A model generated the notes under the pieces. That model was not told where the DNA came from. It was given only the letters and a program-made list of their open reading frames with translations, and did not search any database. This document shows positions 47,468-58,152 of a DNA stretch of 64,000 bases, piece after piece. This stretch comes from Silene latifolia. Its lineage: Eukaryota; Streptophyta; Magnoliopsida; Caryophyllales; Caryophyllaceae. Where the stretch lies: contig NC_133537.1 in assembly GCF_048544455.1 (NCBI RefSeq), positions 153,524,058 through 153,588,057 of the forward strand, given 5' to 3'. Every line of letters starts with the position of its first letter. Within the stretch, counting starts at the first letter, position 1. A program made the translations under genes and the position numbers.

Positions 47468-50131
47468 TATTATTATAATTTTTTTTTCTCTGCTCCACAT
47501 TATGGTCCTGAGATCCAAAACTTTCTGTTACTTTTTTCAGGAGAGTCCAATGCCTGATACTAAGGAGCTTTTTACGAACATATATGTGAAAGGTTATGGG
47601 GCTGAGGTAATATGATTGTACATTTTTCCGTTCATGTTGATAAACTGTAGGACAGTTAAATCGCCACTCTTTCCCTTGCTAAATGAATTTGGTAATTAGA
47701 TGTGACAAGATGTGAGGTGTTTGACCCAAGTCTCATTAGTCAGTAGGAGGCAATGGTTGCAAATATGACCCCTTTTTTTTGCTTATAAATGATAATCTGT
47801 TGGGCTCTAACACCCAAATTGATTTGTCAATGATCTAATATGATCTGTTGAGATGGTTGATCTTGAGCGAGAAATTGAGCTGTATTATCAAATGGCTTAC
47901 CACTCATCTAGTTGGATCTTGTTAATAGTTGGTAGGAAGGTTCCACTGCAAAACATTTGGTTCTTCGTGTAAAATAGCACTTTAGAAGACAGGTGATTGT
48001 TGTGGCATAGGTCCTCAAAGGTTGCTTTTTCCTCCCACCACCGGCAATTTCAGTAGGTGGGTTGCCAAAGAATTGTAATCGTAAATATTAATGCGGTTTA
48101 CGGGAATTAGAGTGAATTTAAGTGAGGCTGTAGAGGAATATAAGTCTCAAGAAAGATACTTTTTATTGTTTTTGAAACGTTCTTAGGAATCAACACTATT
48201 GGCATTAAAGTTTCCGTTGGATTGAATTGTACTATTTGCTTGTGATGATAAAGGTGGAGCCTTTGGCGCTCAAGTCCATAGGATACAAAGTGTGGATGAT
48301 AGATAAGGAAGAGATGGATGGAGATTGGAGGGTAGTGGGACTAAATCCGAGATATAGGATTGAGAGTCCCTTACACTAGTTTTTTTTTTTGAATATCCAT
48401 ACTTAGGTACCCTAGTTTCGTTCCAAAATATTTCCGACCTATTTGAGGGAACAAAGATTGGAACCCGTTGAGAGCCACCAAAGCTAACTCATAGTTCATC
48501 AGCATAGATACTGCTAGGTAATAGCTAGATTAAGGCTCACTCTTAGCATCTAAGAACGCTATTACACATGGGACTTTGATCAATGAATTCTCCTAACATT
48601 CTTTCGGACTTGTAAAATAATTGCGTAACAATTAAGCTGGAATAACTTCTCAGCCTGGGTCTGTTTGGAGACACCTTTTTAGCTCAACTTCCCTGACTGG
48701 CTCGAAATGTGCCAAACTCAAAACTCAACAAAGCAACCCGGCCAAAATCGATCCAACAGATGGAACTCGCCAGTTTACACCTCTACTTTGGGGAGCACTC
48801 TATTAAGGAATCTAGTGCTACTGAGGGTGAATGAGTGTAGTACGCTTTAGTGATTATGTGAATGGATTGTGGGTTACTTTGCTTTTAGTGAAGCCACGGT
48901 ATGTTGTTCAATACTTGGCAAAGTTATGGTTGTCCTAGGATAGTATATCTATTTTTTTTTTTTGGTACAAGGGATAATATATCTATTGGCATGGTTTTCT
49001 ATTGCACACTACTTATTGTGCGAGTCATAACCCCAAATTTACTTGATAAAAATGTTATTTTAATTGAGTAAGTATTTGACCTATACTATCGATCCATTGG
49101 TTTTTTTAACACTTTCGTATTTGAGTTGTTTAATTGGATTCTGTATACTTATATTTATGCAAACAATTGAGTGTGATCACATAAGGTATATATATTGTCA
49201 CCCGTTTACACCCTCTTTTACCAAATAAAGTGTAAAGACTAAAGAGAATTCCTTGGATAGAGGAAATAATTGGTAAAATATGTTCAAGAATAAGACAATC
49301 CCTAGACTATTTTCTCTGTTTTTTTTTGAGATCATTTTCTCATTTGTTCTTATCATGTACCTGAATTTTCTTGTTCCTTTTCCTTCATTTGTGTGTTTGT
49401 GTACCAGTGAGTAATGCACTCCTATTTCTTGCAAACCACTTGTTCAAAAATGCACCCTGTTTCTTTTCATTTTATTACGTTTTCAATGATTCCAGGGGTA
49501 GATTAGGTGAACCTTTAGCTCTTAGTTTTAAAAAAACATACCTTGAGTGCGCCTAAGGCGCGCCTTGGATGAGGCACTAGCCAAAATGCCTTGGTGCATT
49601 TTAGGTGCGCCTTTTAGACTAGGCTCACCTAACAAGGCTAACTAGTATGCACTTTCCATATGATTTAGACAAGGCTCACCATTTCTTTTCCCCATTATTC
49701 CCAGCTTTACTCCTTAACATGTTAACCCACTTGAAAACTCTTAAAAAGGCTATTGTTGCCCAAAGTTTTATTTGGAAATTACAAATTTGTTCTAAAAAAT
49801 AAGGCGGCACGCGCGTTCGCCTTGTGCTTCCAAGATTCTTTAACAAGAAAGACACAAAATTTCATCTATGGTTTGTTATGCTTATGGTTCTTCTGAGAGA
49901 GCTACCATAAGCAAAAGAGCAGATGCACTTGATCATATTTCCTTACGGAGTAAGAAAGAGATAGATATAGAGAAAGAAAGGCCTACACATAATTTATCAT
50001 AAAACCTTTTCCTTTTAGCAGTGTTTGTTTACTGTTTTGCTTGTAATTTAAGTTTTTATAACCCCTCATTTTGCTATTATTTGCAGTCATTTGGTGCTGA
50101 CAGGAAAGAACTTAGAACTACTCTACCGTGA
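44188..50131 (+). CDS. PDH-E1 ALPHA: Pyruvate dehydrogenase E1 component, alpha subunit, mitochondrial (8 exons)
   Basis: E1-alpha pairs with E1-beta in the mitochondrial pyruvate dehydrogenase complex and decarboxylates pyruvate with thiamine diphosphate. Exons: 44188-44890, 45678-45757, 46506-46583, 46726-46821, 46906-46977, 47333-47386, 47541-47606 and 50087-50131. They join in frame to 397 codons plus stop, and all introns are GT-AG. Residues 1 to about 35 are rich in His, Ser, Thr and basic residues, as in a mitochondrial transit peptide. The thiamine diphosphate motif runs from GDGAANQGQ (203-211) to ENNHYGMG (231-238). The phosphorylation loop [20 protein letters not shown] (294-313) is complete; its serines are the kinase targets in the family. 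The length fits plant homologues (about 390 residues). The plastid form is less likely because of the loop and N-terminus. The start is the first ATG. No damage is seen. Confidence 0.95.
45015..45055. repeat. Poly-T tract in intron 1
   Basis: An uninterrupted run of about 41 T in intron 1 of the E1-alpha gene (44891-45677). Its length is uncertain, as with any long homopolymer. Confidence 0.85.
47007..47097. mobile_element. Stowaway-type MITE in intron 5 of the E1-alpha gene
   Basis: A 91-bp element with ends CTCCCTCAATCCCAATCATT and, read from the other side, CTCCCTGCGTCCTAATTATT. The inverted repeats extend about 28 bp. It is flanked by TA at 47005-47006 and 47098-47099, the target duplication of Tc1/mariner-type Stowaway MITEs. 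It is non-autonomous and lies well inside intron 5 (46978-47332), away from splice sites. Confidence 0.9.
47425..47460. repeat. (TC)n microsatellite in intron 6
   Basis: About 17 TC dinucleotides followed by a T-rich run in intron 6 (47387-47540), about 80 bp before the 3' splice site. Possibly a polymorphic marker. Confidence 0.9.
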
Positions 50132-50186
50132 GCCAATTGTTTTTTCCCAAGAGCATATGACATTTGAAGAGAAGATCAAAATCTGA

Positions 50187-50192
50187 AATAAA
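50187..50192 (+). terminator. Possible polyadenylation signal of the E1-alpha gene
   Basis: AATAAA 56 bp after the stop codon, followed by a T-rich stretch. Plant signals are loose, so the true site may lie further on. Confidence 0.4.
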
Positions 50193-50840
50193 AAAAGGTT
50201 TTAACCCGATTTTTTTACCGGCGAGTGCAACTTTGGAAGTGCTGTGTAGGTTTTTATGTGGCTGCTGGCTTTGTTTATTATCATCTTATGTGTTGATATA
50301 AGGAACTTCATTTCATTGATTGAAGCTTCACTTTGCTTGTGCCACTACTTGCTATGGTCTTAGCTTCACCCAACATAATGCGATTAGCATATAGTAATGG
50401 AATTAGTTTTGCTAATTTTGAAGTACACAAAAACGAAATTCAAAATCTTTTATGAAGCAACAAATTGTGGTGATTGTTTCTTAGTCGCTTTGCAGTATGC
50501 CTTTCTTTCTTGTTTTACTTTGTGGATAATATGCGAAATTATACTGTGCAAATGAGTTTAATATATTGGTCGAGTTTAAGCCTTAGGAATGTAGACGTGT
50601 TAAAACATAGGGGGTTGTCATTCTTTCTGGATTTGAATTCTGATTAATATCTGATGATTTAAGCTAAAACAAAAGTGGAATGTATGACAAACGTGAAACC
50701 CCACCAATTATTTTATATTTTAGATTTTCCACCAATTATTCAATTTACTTTTCACCTGTTTGTTGTTCCAAATATGTGAATAGAACTTTAAACAGATGCA
50801 TGGAATTGAATTGAATGGAGGGGTAGATATTAAGAGAGTA

Positions 50841-50996
50841 AATCAAATATATCTAAGAGCGATAGTTAAAAAAAGTAGTCGGGTTTCTTTTAATTTGTTC
50901 TCTCAAAAGGAAAGGGGTCATCAAATATATGTAAGAGCGATAGTTAAAAAAAGTCGACGAGTTTCTTTTAATATGCTCTCTCAAAAGGAAAGGGGT
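50841..50996. repeat. Tandem duplication of about 78 bp
   Basis: Two adjacent units contain AAGAGCGATAGTTAAAAAAAG and end CTCTCAAAAGGAAAGGGGT. They differ at a few positions. A frame stays open through both, but the stretch shows no sign of being a gene. Confidence 0.85.
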
Positions 50997-51312
50997 TAGG
51001 TGGTTGGGTGTGTGCAAGAGATTGTTGGTGTGGGGAAGGGGTTTGAGATGGCAAGAGGCGGGCATTTGAGGTGGTCGATGACAATGGTGAGTGGGAGTTT
51101 GTAGGGAGGCGCGCACGTGTAGGGTGGTGGCACGGACGCCGTCTATCGAGGAGGGGGTGGTCGGCAGCAAGAGAGTGGCCAGTGGGTGAGGGAGGGATCC
51201 TGACCACCTGGACCTGGGCGGCGTGTCAATCAATGGGGCAGAGGAGGGGCGGTGGGGAAGGTGATTGGGTGGTGGTTGAAAGGCGGAGTAATAATAATTA
51301 ACATGAGAATAC

Positions 51313-51372
51313 AAAAAAGAAGGGTTAAAATGGGAAGGGTAAATAAAAGAAGGGTTAAAATGGGAAGGGTAA
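51313..51372. repeat. Two exact 30-bp tandem units
   Basis: AAAAGAAGGGTTAAAATGGG plus AAGGGTAAAT repeated twice at 51313 and 51343. Confidence 0.85.
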
Positions 51373-51595
51373 ATTGGGAAATTGCGTATACATTAAAGTG
51401 CATAAGCCAGTAAAATCTCATTTGTATAATAATAAAATAACGGAATTACTTTTTCACATACGAACTTTACTCTTTCACATACACTTTTTCATTAATTTTC
51501 CATATCATATCCTTTTTTCCTAAATCTAACCAAATTATATCTCATATGTACTTTTTTTTTTTCTAAATTCGAATCTAATGTTTTACAAACTTGAA

Positions 51596-52861
51596 TCTAT
51601 ATATATCAATACTATATATTAAATCCAGAAACCAAGGGATTTCAATGTAATTAAAGAAAGTTATACAAATTAATTATACTATATAGTTTTAAATCAATAA
51701 GATCTAGTGTGATGAATAGATTAAGGGATCTCAATGCAAATATTATATAATTTGGGTTAAAATTAAATTATATAGAAGCTTGATAATTTTCCTAAACATT
51801 TGAAACATGGTCAATTTTCTTAAAATAAAATAATTAATTAAGATGATCAATTTCCTTAAAATAAAATAATTAATTAAAATGGTCAATTTCAAGGAGAAGA
51901 TGCTTGGTAACTTTCTTAAATATTTATAGAAGACTAGAAGATGGTCAATTTCCTTAAAATAAAATAATTAATTAGTATAAACATGCACACTTATGGTATT
52001 AATTATTATCATCATAAAATTATATACTAAATTTAAAATCTATGCAATTTTATTAAACTTTATAGTTTATTAGATGTATAGAGATGTTAATTATTTAACA
52101 TACCAAAATATAATAAGTAGGTTATAAATAATTCAAGTTAGATTCCATAATATATAATATTGCATAATTTTTTCGATTTGATTTAATGCATATATGTATT
52201 ATATTTATATAAATATATAATCCTCTTAAAATTGCATGTCTAAGTAGTAAAAGTAATTTCTTCAGTAAAGAAAAGAATTGTAATAACATTGGATATAGTT
52301 ATATGATAGTAATCACTCATTTGAATAGTAAAAGTAACAATATTATCAGCGAGATTAGTGAAAGTGGTAGAAACAACAATGGGAGTAGTGAAGTAATCAA
52401 TATTAATACGACAATAGTGAAAGTAACAATAATTACGGCAGGAGTAGTGAAATTATCAATATTAATGCGGCAGTAGTGACAGTAACAATAATTACGGCGG
52501 GAGTAATGAAAGTAACAATGATTACGGACAAGTAGTGAAATGTGAAATTATCAATATTAATGCGGCAGTAGTGACAGTAACAATAATTACGGCGGGAATA
52601 GTGAAAGTAACAATGATTACAGGCAAGTAGTGAAATGTTATTACTATTGTTTCATTAATAAGAGTAAAATATTAATAGCGGGAGACCGGGAGTAGTGAAT
52701 TTGTCTCAAAATTTATTTCATCGTAATTTTAGTATATGTCGTAGAAAAATATATTAATGATAAATTTATGGGTTATGCAACTTTAAGTAATTTTATTTAA
52801 TGGAAAAAAAAAATTAATGGTAAGTAGAGGTAGCCCGGGCGAAGCCGGGCACCAATACTAG
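51596..52861 (+). mobile_element. Non-autonomous Helitron 1
   Basis: Starts TCTATATATATCAATACTAT after an A and ends CTAG before a T, the A|T insertion typical of Helitrons. A GC-rich hairpin GCCCGG-GCGAAG-CCGGGC (52833-52850) lies 11 nt before the 3' end, as expected for rolling-circle termination. No Rep/helicase gene is present. The body contains AT-rich tandem repeats (AATAAAATAATTAATTA units at about 51806-51970) and a roughly 102-bp tandem duplication at 52448-52650. Confidence 0.75.
52448..52650. repeat. Tandem duplication of about 102 bp inside Helitron 1
   Basis: Two adjacent units contain ATCAATATTAATGCGGCAG and GTAACAATAATTACGGCGGG, within a longer array of shorter related repeats from about 52330. 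Confidence 0.8.
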
Positions 52862-53202
52862 TATATAAAAGAGAGTTTTTTCGAGCGATTTGAGAGCGTC
52901 CACATCATCAAAAATCAATTTAGGAAAGTATAATTTTTGATGTAAAAAATAAAGTGGAAAATCTTTTAATTATTATAATATGTATATTTCCTAAATTATA
53001 TTCAAGTGATATTTCCAATTTTTATATCAAACTTTTACATTTCATTTGGCAAAAAAATATCGTTAAAAAAATTATGAAAATAATATAATTAGCTTTGTGT
53101 TAAAAAATGCTATCATTAGAGTATAAATTTCATATTATTTGCACATATTAAAGATGGTGTACTTCTTAATACGTAAAATTGTGTACTTTTTAGTATGTTT
53201 TG

Positions 53203-53313
53203 TCCCACATTGAAAAATAAGTAGGTGTGGTGAATATACTACATATAAATAGTATAATTGTCCCACATCGAAAGATTAGTATAAGGTCATGTGATCCTAT
53301 GATTATAAATAGG
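53203..53313 (+). promoter_or_regulatory. snRNA-promoter-like double module, copy 1
   Basis: TCCCACATTG (53203-53212) is followed after 31 nt by TATAAATAG (53244). TCCCACATCG (53261-53270) is followed after 33 nt by TATAAATAGG (53304). Plant snRNA genes use an upstream element close to TCCCACATCG and a TATA box; the longer spacing is that of the RNA polymerase II type. No snRNA sequence follows. Confidence 0.45.
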
Positions 53314-53872
53314 ATGCATATTTGGAACTTATGTATCCACCCAAAATTTTTTGAGTCTCATAAATATTATTTTAAAGAGCTCTTAAGATTTTCTATCATT
53401 ATCTACGATATGATATAAAAAATAAAGTGGAAATCGTTGGGAACTACCCGGGAAAGAGTTAAGAACATGAACAAGAAAATAAAAAAACTAAAGATTTTAC
53501 TAATGGTTGTCTTCTGAATGCAGTAATAGAGCGTTAATGAGTCGTTACATGTACGATGTAGAGATCCATATCTAATGATCGAGACTAAGTGATTTTACCT
53601 TCAAAGAAAAATAATATGTATACAATAGTGGTTTTTTTTAAGAAGAGACATATATTTCTTGGTATGTTATATCTTTCACATTGAAAAATAATGTACGCAT
53701 TATGAACATACTACGTCTAAATAATTAAATTATGTATCTCACATTGAAATAATAGTATACGGTAGGGTGATTCTATAAATATAAATAGGAGGCATCCTTG
53801 AAACTTATGTATTAATCCAAAATTTTTTGATTTTTTGATATAAAAGATTTAGACTTTTTAGTATGTTATATG

Positions 53873-53923
53873 TCCCACATTGAAAAATAATGTAGGTGTT
53901 GTGAATATATTATGTATAAATAA
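53873..53923 (+). promoter_or_regulatory. snRNA-promoter-like module, copy 2 (single)
   Basis: TCCCACATTG (53873-53882) and TATAAATAA (53915) with 32 nt between. Its second half is lost. Confidence 0.4.
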
Positions 53924-54160
53924 TAGAAATGTCCCCTATATATACATTTTCTATATTATATTAAAGTGATGTTTATAATTTTGATATAAAAACTTTATAT
54001 TTCATTTGAAAAAAAAGTCTCGTATGAAAATTATATAATTAGATTGTGACAAAAAAAATGCTATTATTAGAGTGTATATTGTATTGTATTTTCTCATTAT
54101 TAAATGGGGTTGATGTCAAAGTAGGTGCCAAAAAAAATGGTGTACTTAGTATGTTATTTG

Positions 54161-54271
54161 TCCTACATTGAAAAGTAACGTAAGTGTGGTGAATATACTA
54201 TGTATAAATATTAGAATTGTCTCACATCGGAATATTACCGTAAGGCATGGTGATCTTATGATTATAAATAG
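54161..54271 (+). promoter_or_regulatory. snRNA-promoter-like double module, copy 3
   Basis: TCCTACATTG (54161-54170) with TATAAATA at 54203 (32 nt), then TCTCACATCG (54220-54229) with TATAAATAG at 54263 (33 nt). Confidence 0.4.
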
Positions 54272-54616
54272 AAGTCATAACCCAAAATCTTTTGATTCCC
54301 TTAAGTATTGTCAGAGATAACTCTTAAAAGAGTTTGTATTACTGTCTCTGCAATAATGGTTTCTAATCTAAGTTAATGTTTGGAAAATCTTTTAGTTATT
54401 ATAATATATACTATGTATTTCTTATTTTATATTCAAGTAATGTTTTTAATTTTTATAGAAAAACTTTTAAATTTCATTTGACAAAATCATGTAGGTAAAA
54501 AAATTATGAAAATAATATTATTCGATTCATGGTAAGAAATGCTATCATTAGAGTATATATAGATTTCATATAATTTGCACATATTAAAGATGGTGTATTT
54601 CATAGTATGTTATATC

Positions 54617-54685
54617 TCCCACATTGAAAAATAATATAGGTGTGATAAATATACTACATATAAAAAATAGAATTTTCCCACATCA
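54617..54685 (+). promoter_or_regulatory. snRNA-promoter-like module, copy 4 (decayed)
   Basis: TCCCACATTG (54617-54626), TATAAAAAATAG (54659), TCCCACATCA (54676-54685). The second TATA box is not clear. Confidence 0.35.
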
Positions 54686-55492
54686 AAATAGAGCATAAGG
54701 TTGGTGATTCTATGAGCATCCTTGGAACTTAAAAGATCAACCCAAAATCTTTTGAATCGCTTAAGTATTGTCTTGGAGAGCTCTTAAAAGTTTATATCAT
54801 TATATTTTCTACCTATAGATTTTATATGTCCCATATTGAAAAATAATGTAGGTGTGGTAATAAATATACTATGTTTAAATAATATAATTAGAATTGTGTT
54901 AAAAAATATTCTATCATTAGAGTATAGGTTCTTATCATTTGCACATATTTTAATTATGATAAAAAAAAAAATAGAAAACAAACGTCCATGGTAGCATGTG
55001 TAATCTATCAAAGTTCAAGGTTATCATGAGAAATTTCCAATATTATAATGATATAGTTAATTAAATTTGCTTTTGAAAGAGAGATATCCGTACCAATAAA
55101 ACAATAAAGGGGGTATTATTTTTTAATTGTTATTTTATTGTCACGCCATCAAACTTAACGTCCATTTAACAACCTTTACATTATGGGGTACCATGGGCAA
55201 AAAAATGGAACCTCAAGGGTACCATAGGCAGATTTTTAAAAGTAGGGGTAACATGGAAAATCTAACAAAATTAAGGGGTACCACGAGAAATTTTCGTATC
55301 TCAACTATGTTAATTTTTTTTTGAAGAAAAATAACGTACAAATATTAATGGAGAGTACTTGATCATAATATTAAATTTAAATATAACTATTAGATATAAT
55401 AAGTAGCAATTGTCTGTAGTTGGTATTCGAGATCTGGTTGGATGTCGAACTAAGTGCAGAAAAAGATGGAGTAATTCTGAGTATGTTATTTG

Positions 55493-55662
55493 TCCCACAT
55501 TGAAAAATAATGCAGGTTTGATAAATATATATTACGTATAAATATTAGAATTGTCCCATATCAGAAAAAAAATCCAATTTTTGTGAATATTACTTATAAA
55601 TAGTAGAATTGTCCCACATCGAAAGATTAGTATAAGGTGGGGTGATTATATGATTATAAATA
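55493..55662 (+). promoter_or_regulatory. snRNA-promoter-like modules, copy 5
   Basis: TCCCACATTG (55493-55502) with TATAAATA at 55537 (34 nt), a further TATAAATAG at 55595, then TCCCACATCG (55612-55621) with TATAAATAA at 55655 (33 nt). Confidence 0.45.
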
Positions 55663-55834
55663 AGAGTTAACCCACGTATATATTAATCTTTTATTTTTTT
55701 TGAAAGAGAGATTTTAATAATATGTAAACAAATCATTAGACATATAATGTAAACATTAAACGCTTATAACATTTTTTTTTTTGCATTATAAATAAGCTAA
55801 TTACCCCGTTGCAACGCACGGACATTCAAACTAG

Positions 55835-57080
55835 TAATGCATTATAATCCTCCATTGTTTCACCCTTCTAAATAATTTCCAATTATAATTGATTCCATTG
55901 CCAGTACTGAACAATAACTCGACTCATCATAGTTACAACCATTGCCATCTACGCATTATTGAACAAAAGTAATTCAGCCATTGCCGTCTACGCATTATTG
56001 AACAAAAGTGAGGAAAACATGATGCTAGAATTCAAGTGTAGTACCAATTTACCAAACAACTTGCTTGGAAAATTTCAAGTGTAGCAGAAACAATTAATTA
56101 GATGAGAAACCACTGAATTAATTATTTTTTTTGCTGCAAGTGCAGTACCAAACAAATTGCTAGGGAACGCAGGTCTGGGGAGAGAGGGTCGGGGAAGGAC
56201 GAGAAATGGGTGGTCGTCAGAGGGAGCGGGGTGTCGGACATGGGGTGGTCAGACAAGAGTATGGTCGGCCGAAGCACAGGTCATCGGAGGGAGGTGAAGG
56301 GAAGGGAGTTGAAAAAAATCAATTGTGTGATGGAAAAAAATGACAAGGGTATAATTGTAAAAACCGTGTATAAAAGAGTAAAATCCGTATGTGAAAAAAC
56401 ATAACCCTAAAATAATGCCACAAAAAATTTATCAAATTTGCATTGTTGTAATTGGTCATTTTGTTGGATGATTCTGACTATCAACAACTCCGAATCCTAA
56501 CTAACAAAGCCTTCTAATATAAGTATATAACCATTACTTAAAACTAATCATTTATTGTGCTCTCATTTTATAGCAATAACAATAGAAGAACTCTATATTA
56601 AGATTTTCTCCCGCCATGTCATATTTCTTCATTCCCAATATTTAAGAACTTTAATCCACAATAGATGGACGTTTTTTTCCTTGAAAATGGACAAAGTTTA
56701 AAGATATCTCACATTTTTTATGTCATGATCAATGATCATTGGTCATCACATTTCCGTAGGCTTACAAACCCAGTTATTATTTTAGACCTAGACCTTGGTT
56801 CTTAAAATTAAAGAACAAACTTTATTATTACCTCATATCCAATCCATTGGTAACATTTACTTTTGGCTGATCTTCGAGGTAATACTTTGACATTATTTTT
56901 CTTCATTTATACGACTTTTTTTTTTTTTTTTTTTTTTACAAAAAATATATTTTTTGTGATAAGACTTTTCATTGTAAATCCAAATATGTCAGTTTCTTTC
57001 AAAGTTTCGAAACAGTCAAAATTTTCTAAGTTTGACCTTCAAAAAGTAGATGTTACCAATAAATTGGATAGAAGTATTTT
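55835..57080. other. Intergenic stretch between Helitron 2 and the foldback
   Basis: Contains a 39-bp tandem duplication (55939-56009, CTACGCATTATTGAACAAAA units), a G-rich patch (about 56165-56310) and a T run at 56919-56937. The sequence AAATCCGTATGTGAAAAAAC (about 56380) is inverted relative to TTTTTCACATACGAACTTT (about 51450), which may mark ends of an older element around the Helitrons. No gene was recognised. Confidence 0.4.
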
Positions 57081-57261
57081 GCGAAAGTGGCGATTAGAAC
57101 CCTTAAGTTTAGCTAATGGTAAAATTAAACCCCCTAACTTTTTTATGTAGCAATTAACCCCCTTAAGTTTAATTAGATGTGAAATTTAACCCCAAATCTA
57201 TTTCTCCTCAAAATCTCATGAGAAAATCAACCACTACTTTATACTCCTATAATAATTAAAC

Positions 57262-57978
57262 CGCGAATGTGGCAATTATAACCCTTAAGTTTAACTAATG
57301 GTGAAATTAAACCCCCTAACTTCTCTATGTAGTAATTATCCCCCTTAAGTCTAATTAAACGTGAAATTCAACCCCAACTCAATTTATCCTCAAAATCTCA
57401 TAAGAATGTCAATATCTCGTCAATATCTCATCGTATTTTCATCATTGAAAACTAATAACACACATGTTAGATAATAAAAAAATATGAATTCTCCATGACA
57501 ATACGGGGAATATTTTTCACTATAACCTCTTTTTCATCCTCTTCTAAAACTATTTCTTTTGCAATTATCTTTGTGATTCACTGTTAACTTCTTTTGTTCA
57601 AGGTAATTCAGTATACTATTCTCTTACTTTATTCATTCAAGCAACAAGTTTCTTCATAAACAAAATCATGTACAGTCGCTACCTACAAGATTGATGACTA
57701 ATGCAAACATCATCAATTAATTGAGACATGAAGATATGAGTTTTTACCCAAATATTTGTTGAAATTTACGTTTCTATCGCCATTTGATTTTGATCTCGAT
57801 TAATATTATATACTAGAGAAATTGTAGTTATTTAATCAAGCACATGAAATATATGTAGTGGTTTTGATAAATAAATAGGATATTGACAAAGACGAAATTG
57901 CAGGTGTATCGAAATGGGACTAATGGGTGGGATTGCTTCGTTTTTTTTCTGAAGAAAATGATTTGCATTGTTTAATTA
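57262..57978 (+). repeat. Left arm of the 717-bp inverted repeat
   Basis: Pairs with 58153-58869 over its full length. By eye the arms are about 95% identical with few length changes. It starts CGCGAATGTGGCAATTAT and ends ATTTGCATTGTTTAATTA. Confidence 0.9.
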
Positions 57979-58152
57979 TCGCGAAAGTGGCGATTAGAAC
58001 CCTTAAGTTTAGCTAATGGTGAAATTAAACCCCCTAACTTTTTTATGTAGCAATTAACCCCCTTAAGTTTAATTAAATGTGAAATTCTACCCCAAATCTA
58101 TTTCTCCTCAAAATCTCATGAGAAAATCAACTACTACTTTATACTCCTATAG

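Larger units (their letters stand above)
50132..51595. other. 3' flank of the E1-alpha gene and intergenic DNA
   Basis: The 3' untranslated region is followed by AT-rich DNA, then a tandem duplication (50841-50996), a G-rich low-complexity stretch (about 51000-51290) and a short tandem repeat (51313-51372). No gene was recognised. The 153-codon minus-strand frame at 50853-51314 is Pro/His/Ser-rich because of base composition. Confidence 0.5.
52862..55834 (+). mobile_element. Non-autonomous Helitron 2
   Basis: The 3' end is CTAG at 55831-55834 before T, with the hairpin CCGT-TGCAACGC-ACGG (55806-55821) 13 nt before it. This matches the common plant Helitron terminus CCCGTTGCAACGCACGG as I remember it. 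The 5' end abuts the end of Helitron 1. It starts TATATAAAAGAGAGTT and lacks a clear TC, so the exact start is uncertain. The body is AT-rich and carries several copies of a roughly 200-bp TCCCACAT(T/C)G...TATAAATA block. No coding gene is visible. Confidence 0.65.

Noticed and set aside
50853-51314. 153-codon Pro/His-rich minus-strand protein
   Set aside because: It spans a tandem duplication and a G-rich patch; the composition explains the open frame.
56863-57150. 95-codon frame ending in block S
   Set aside because: It starts in a T-run (poly-Phe) and runs into the foldback repeat. No domain.
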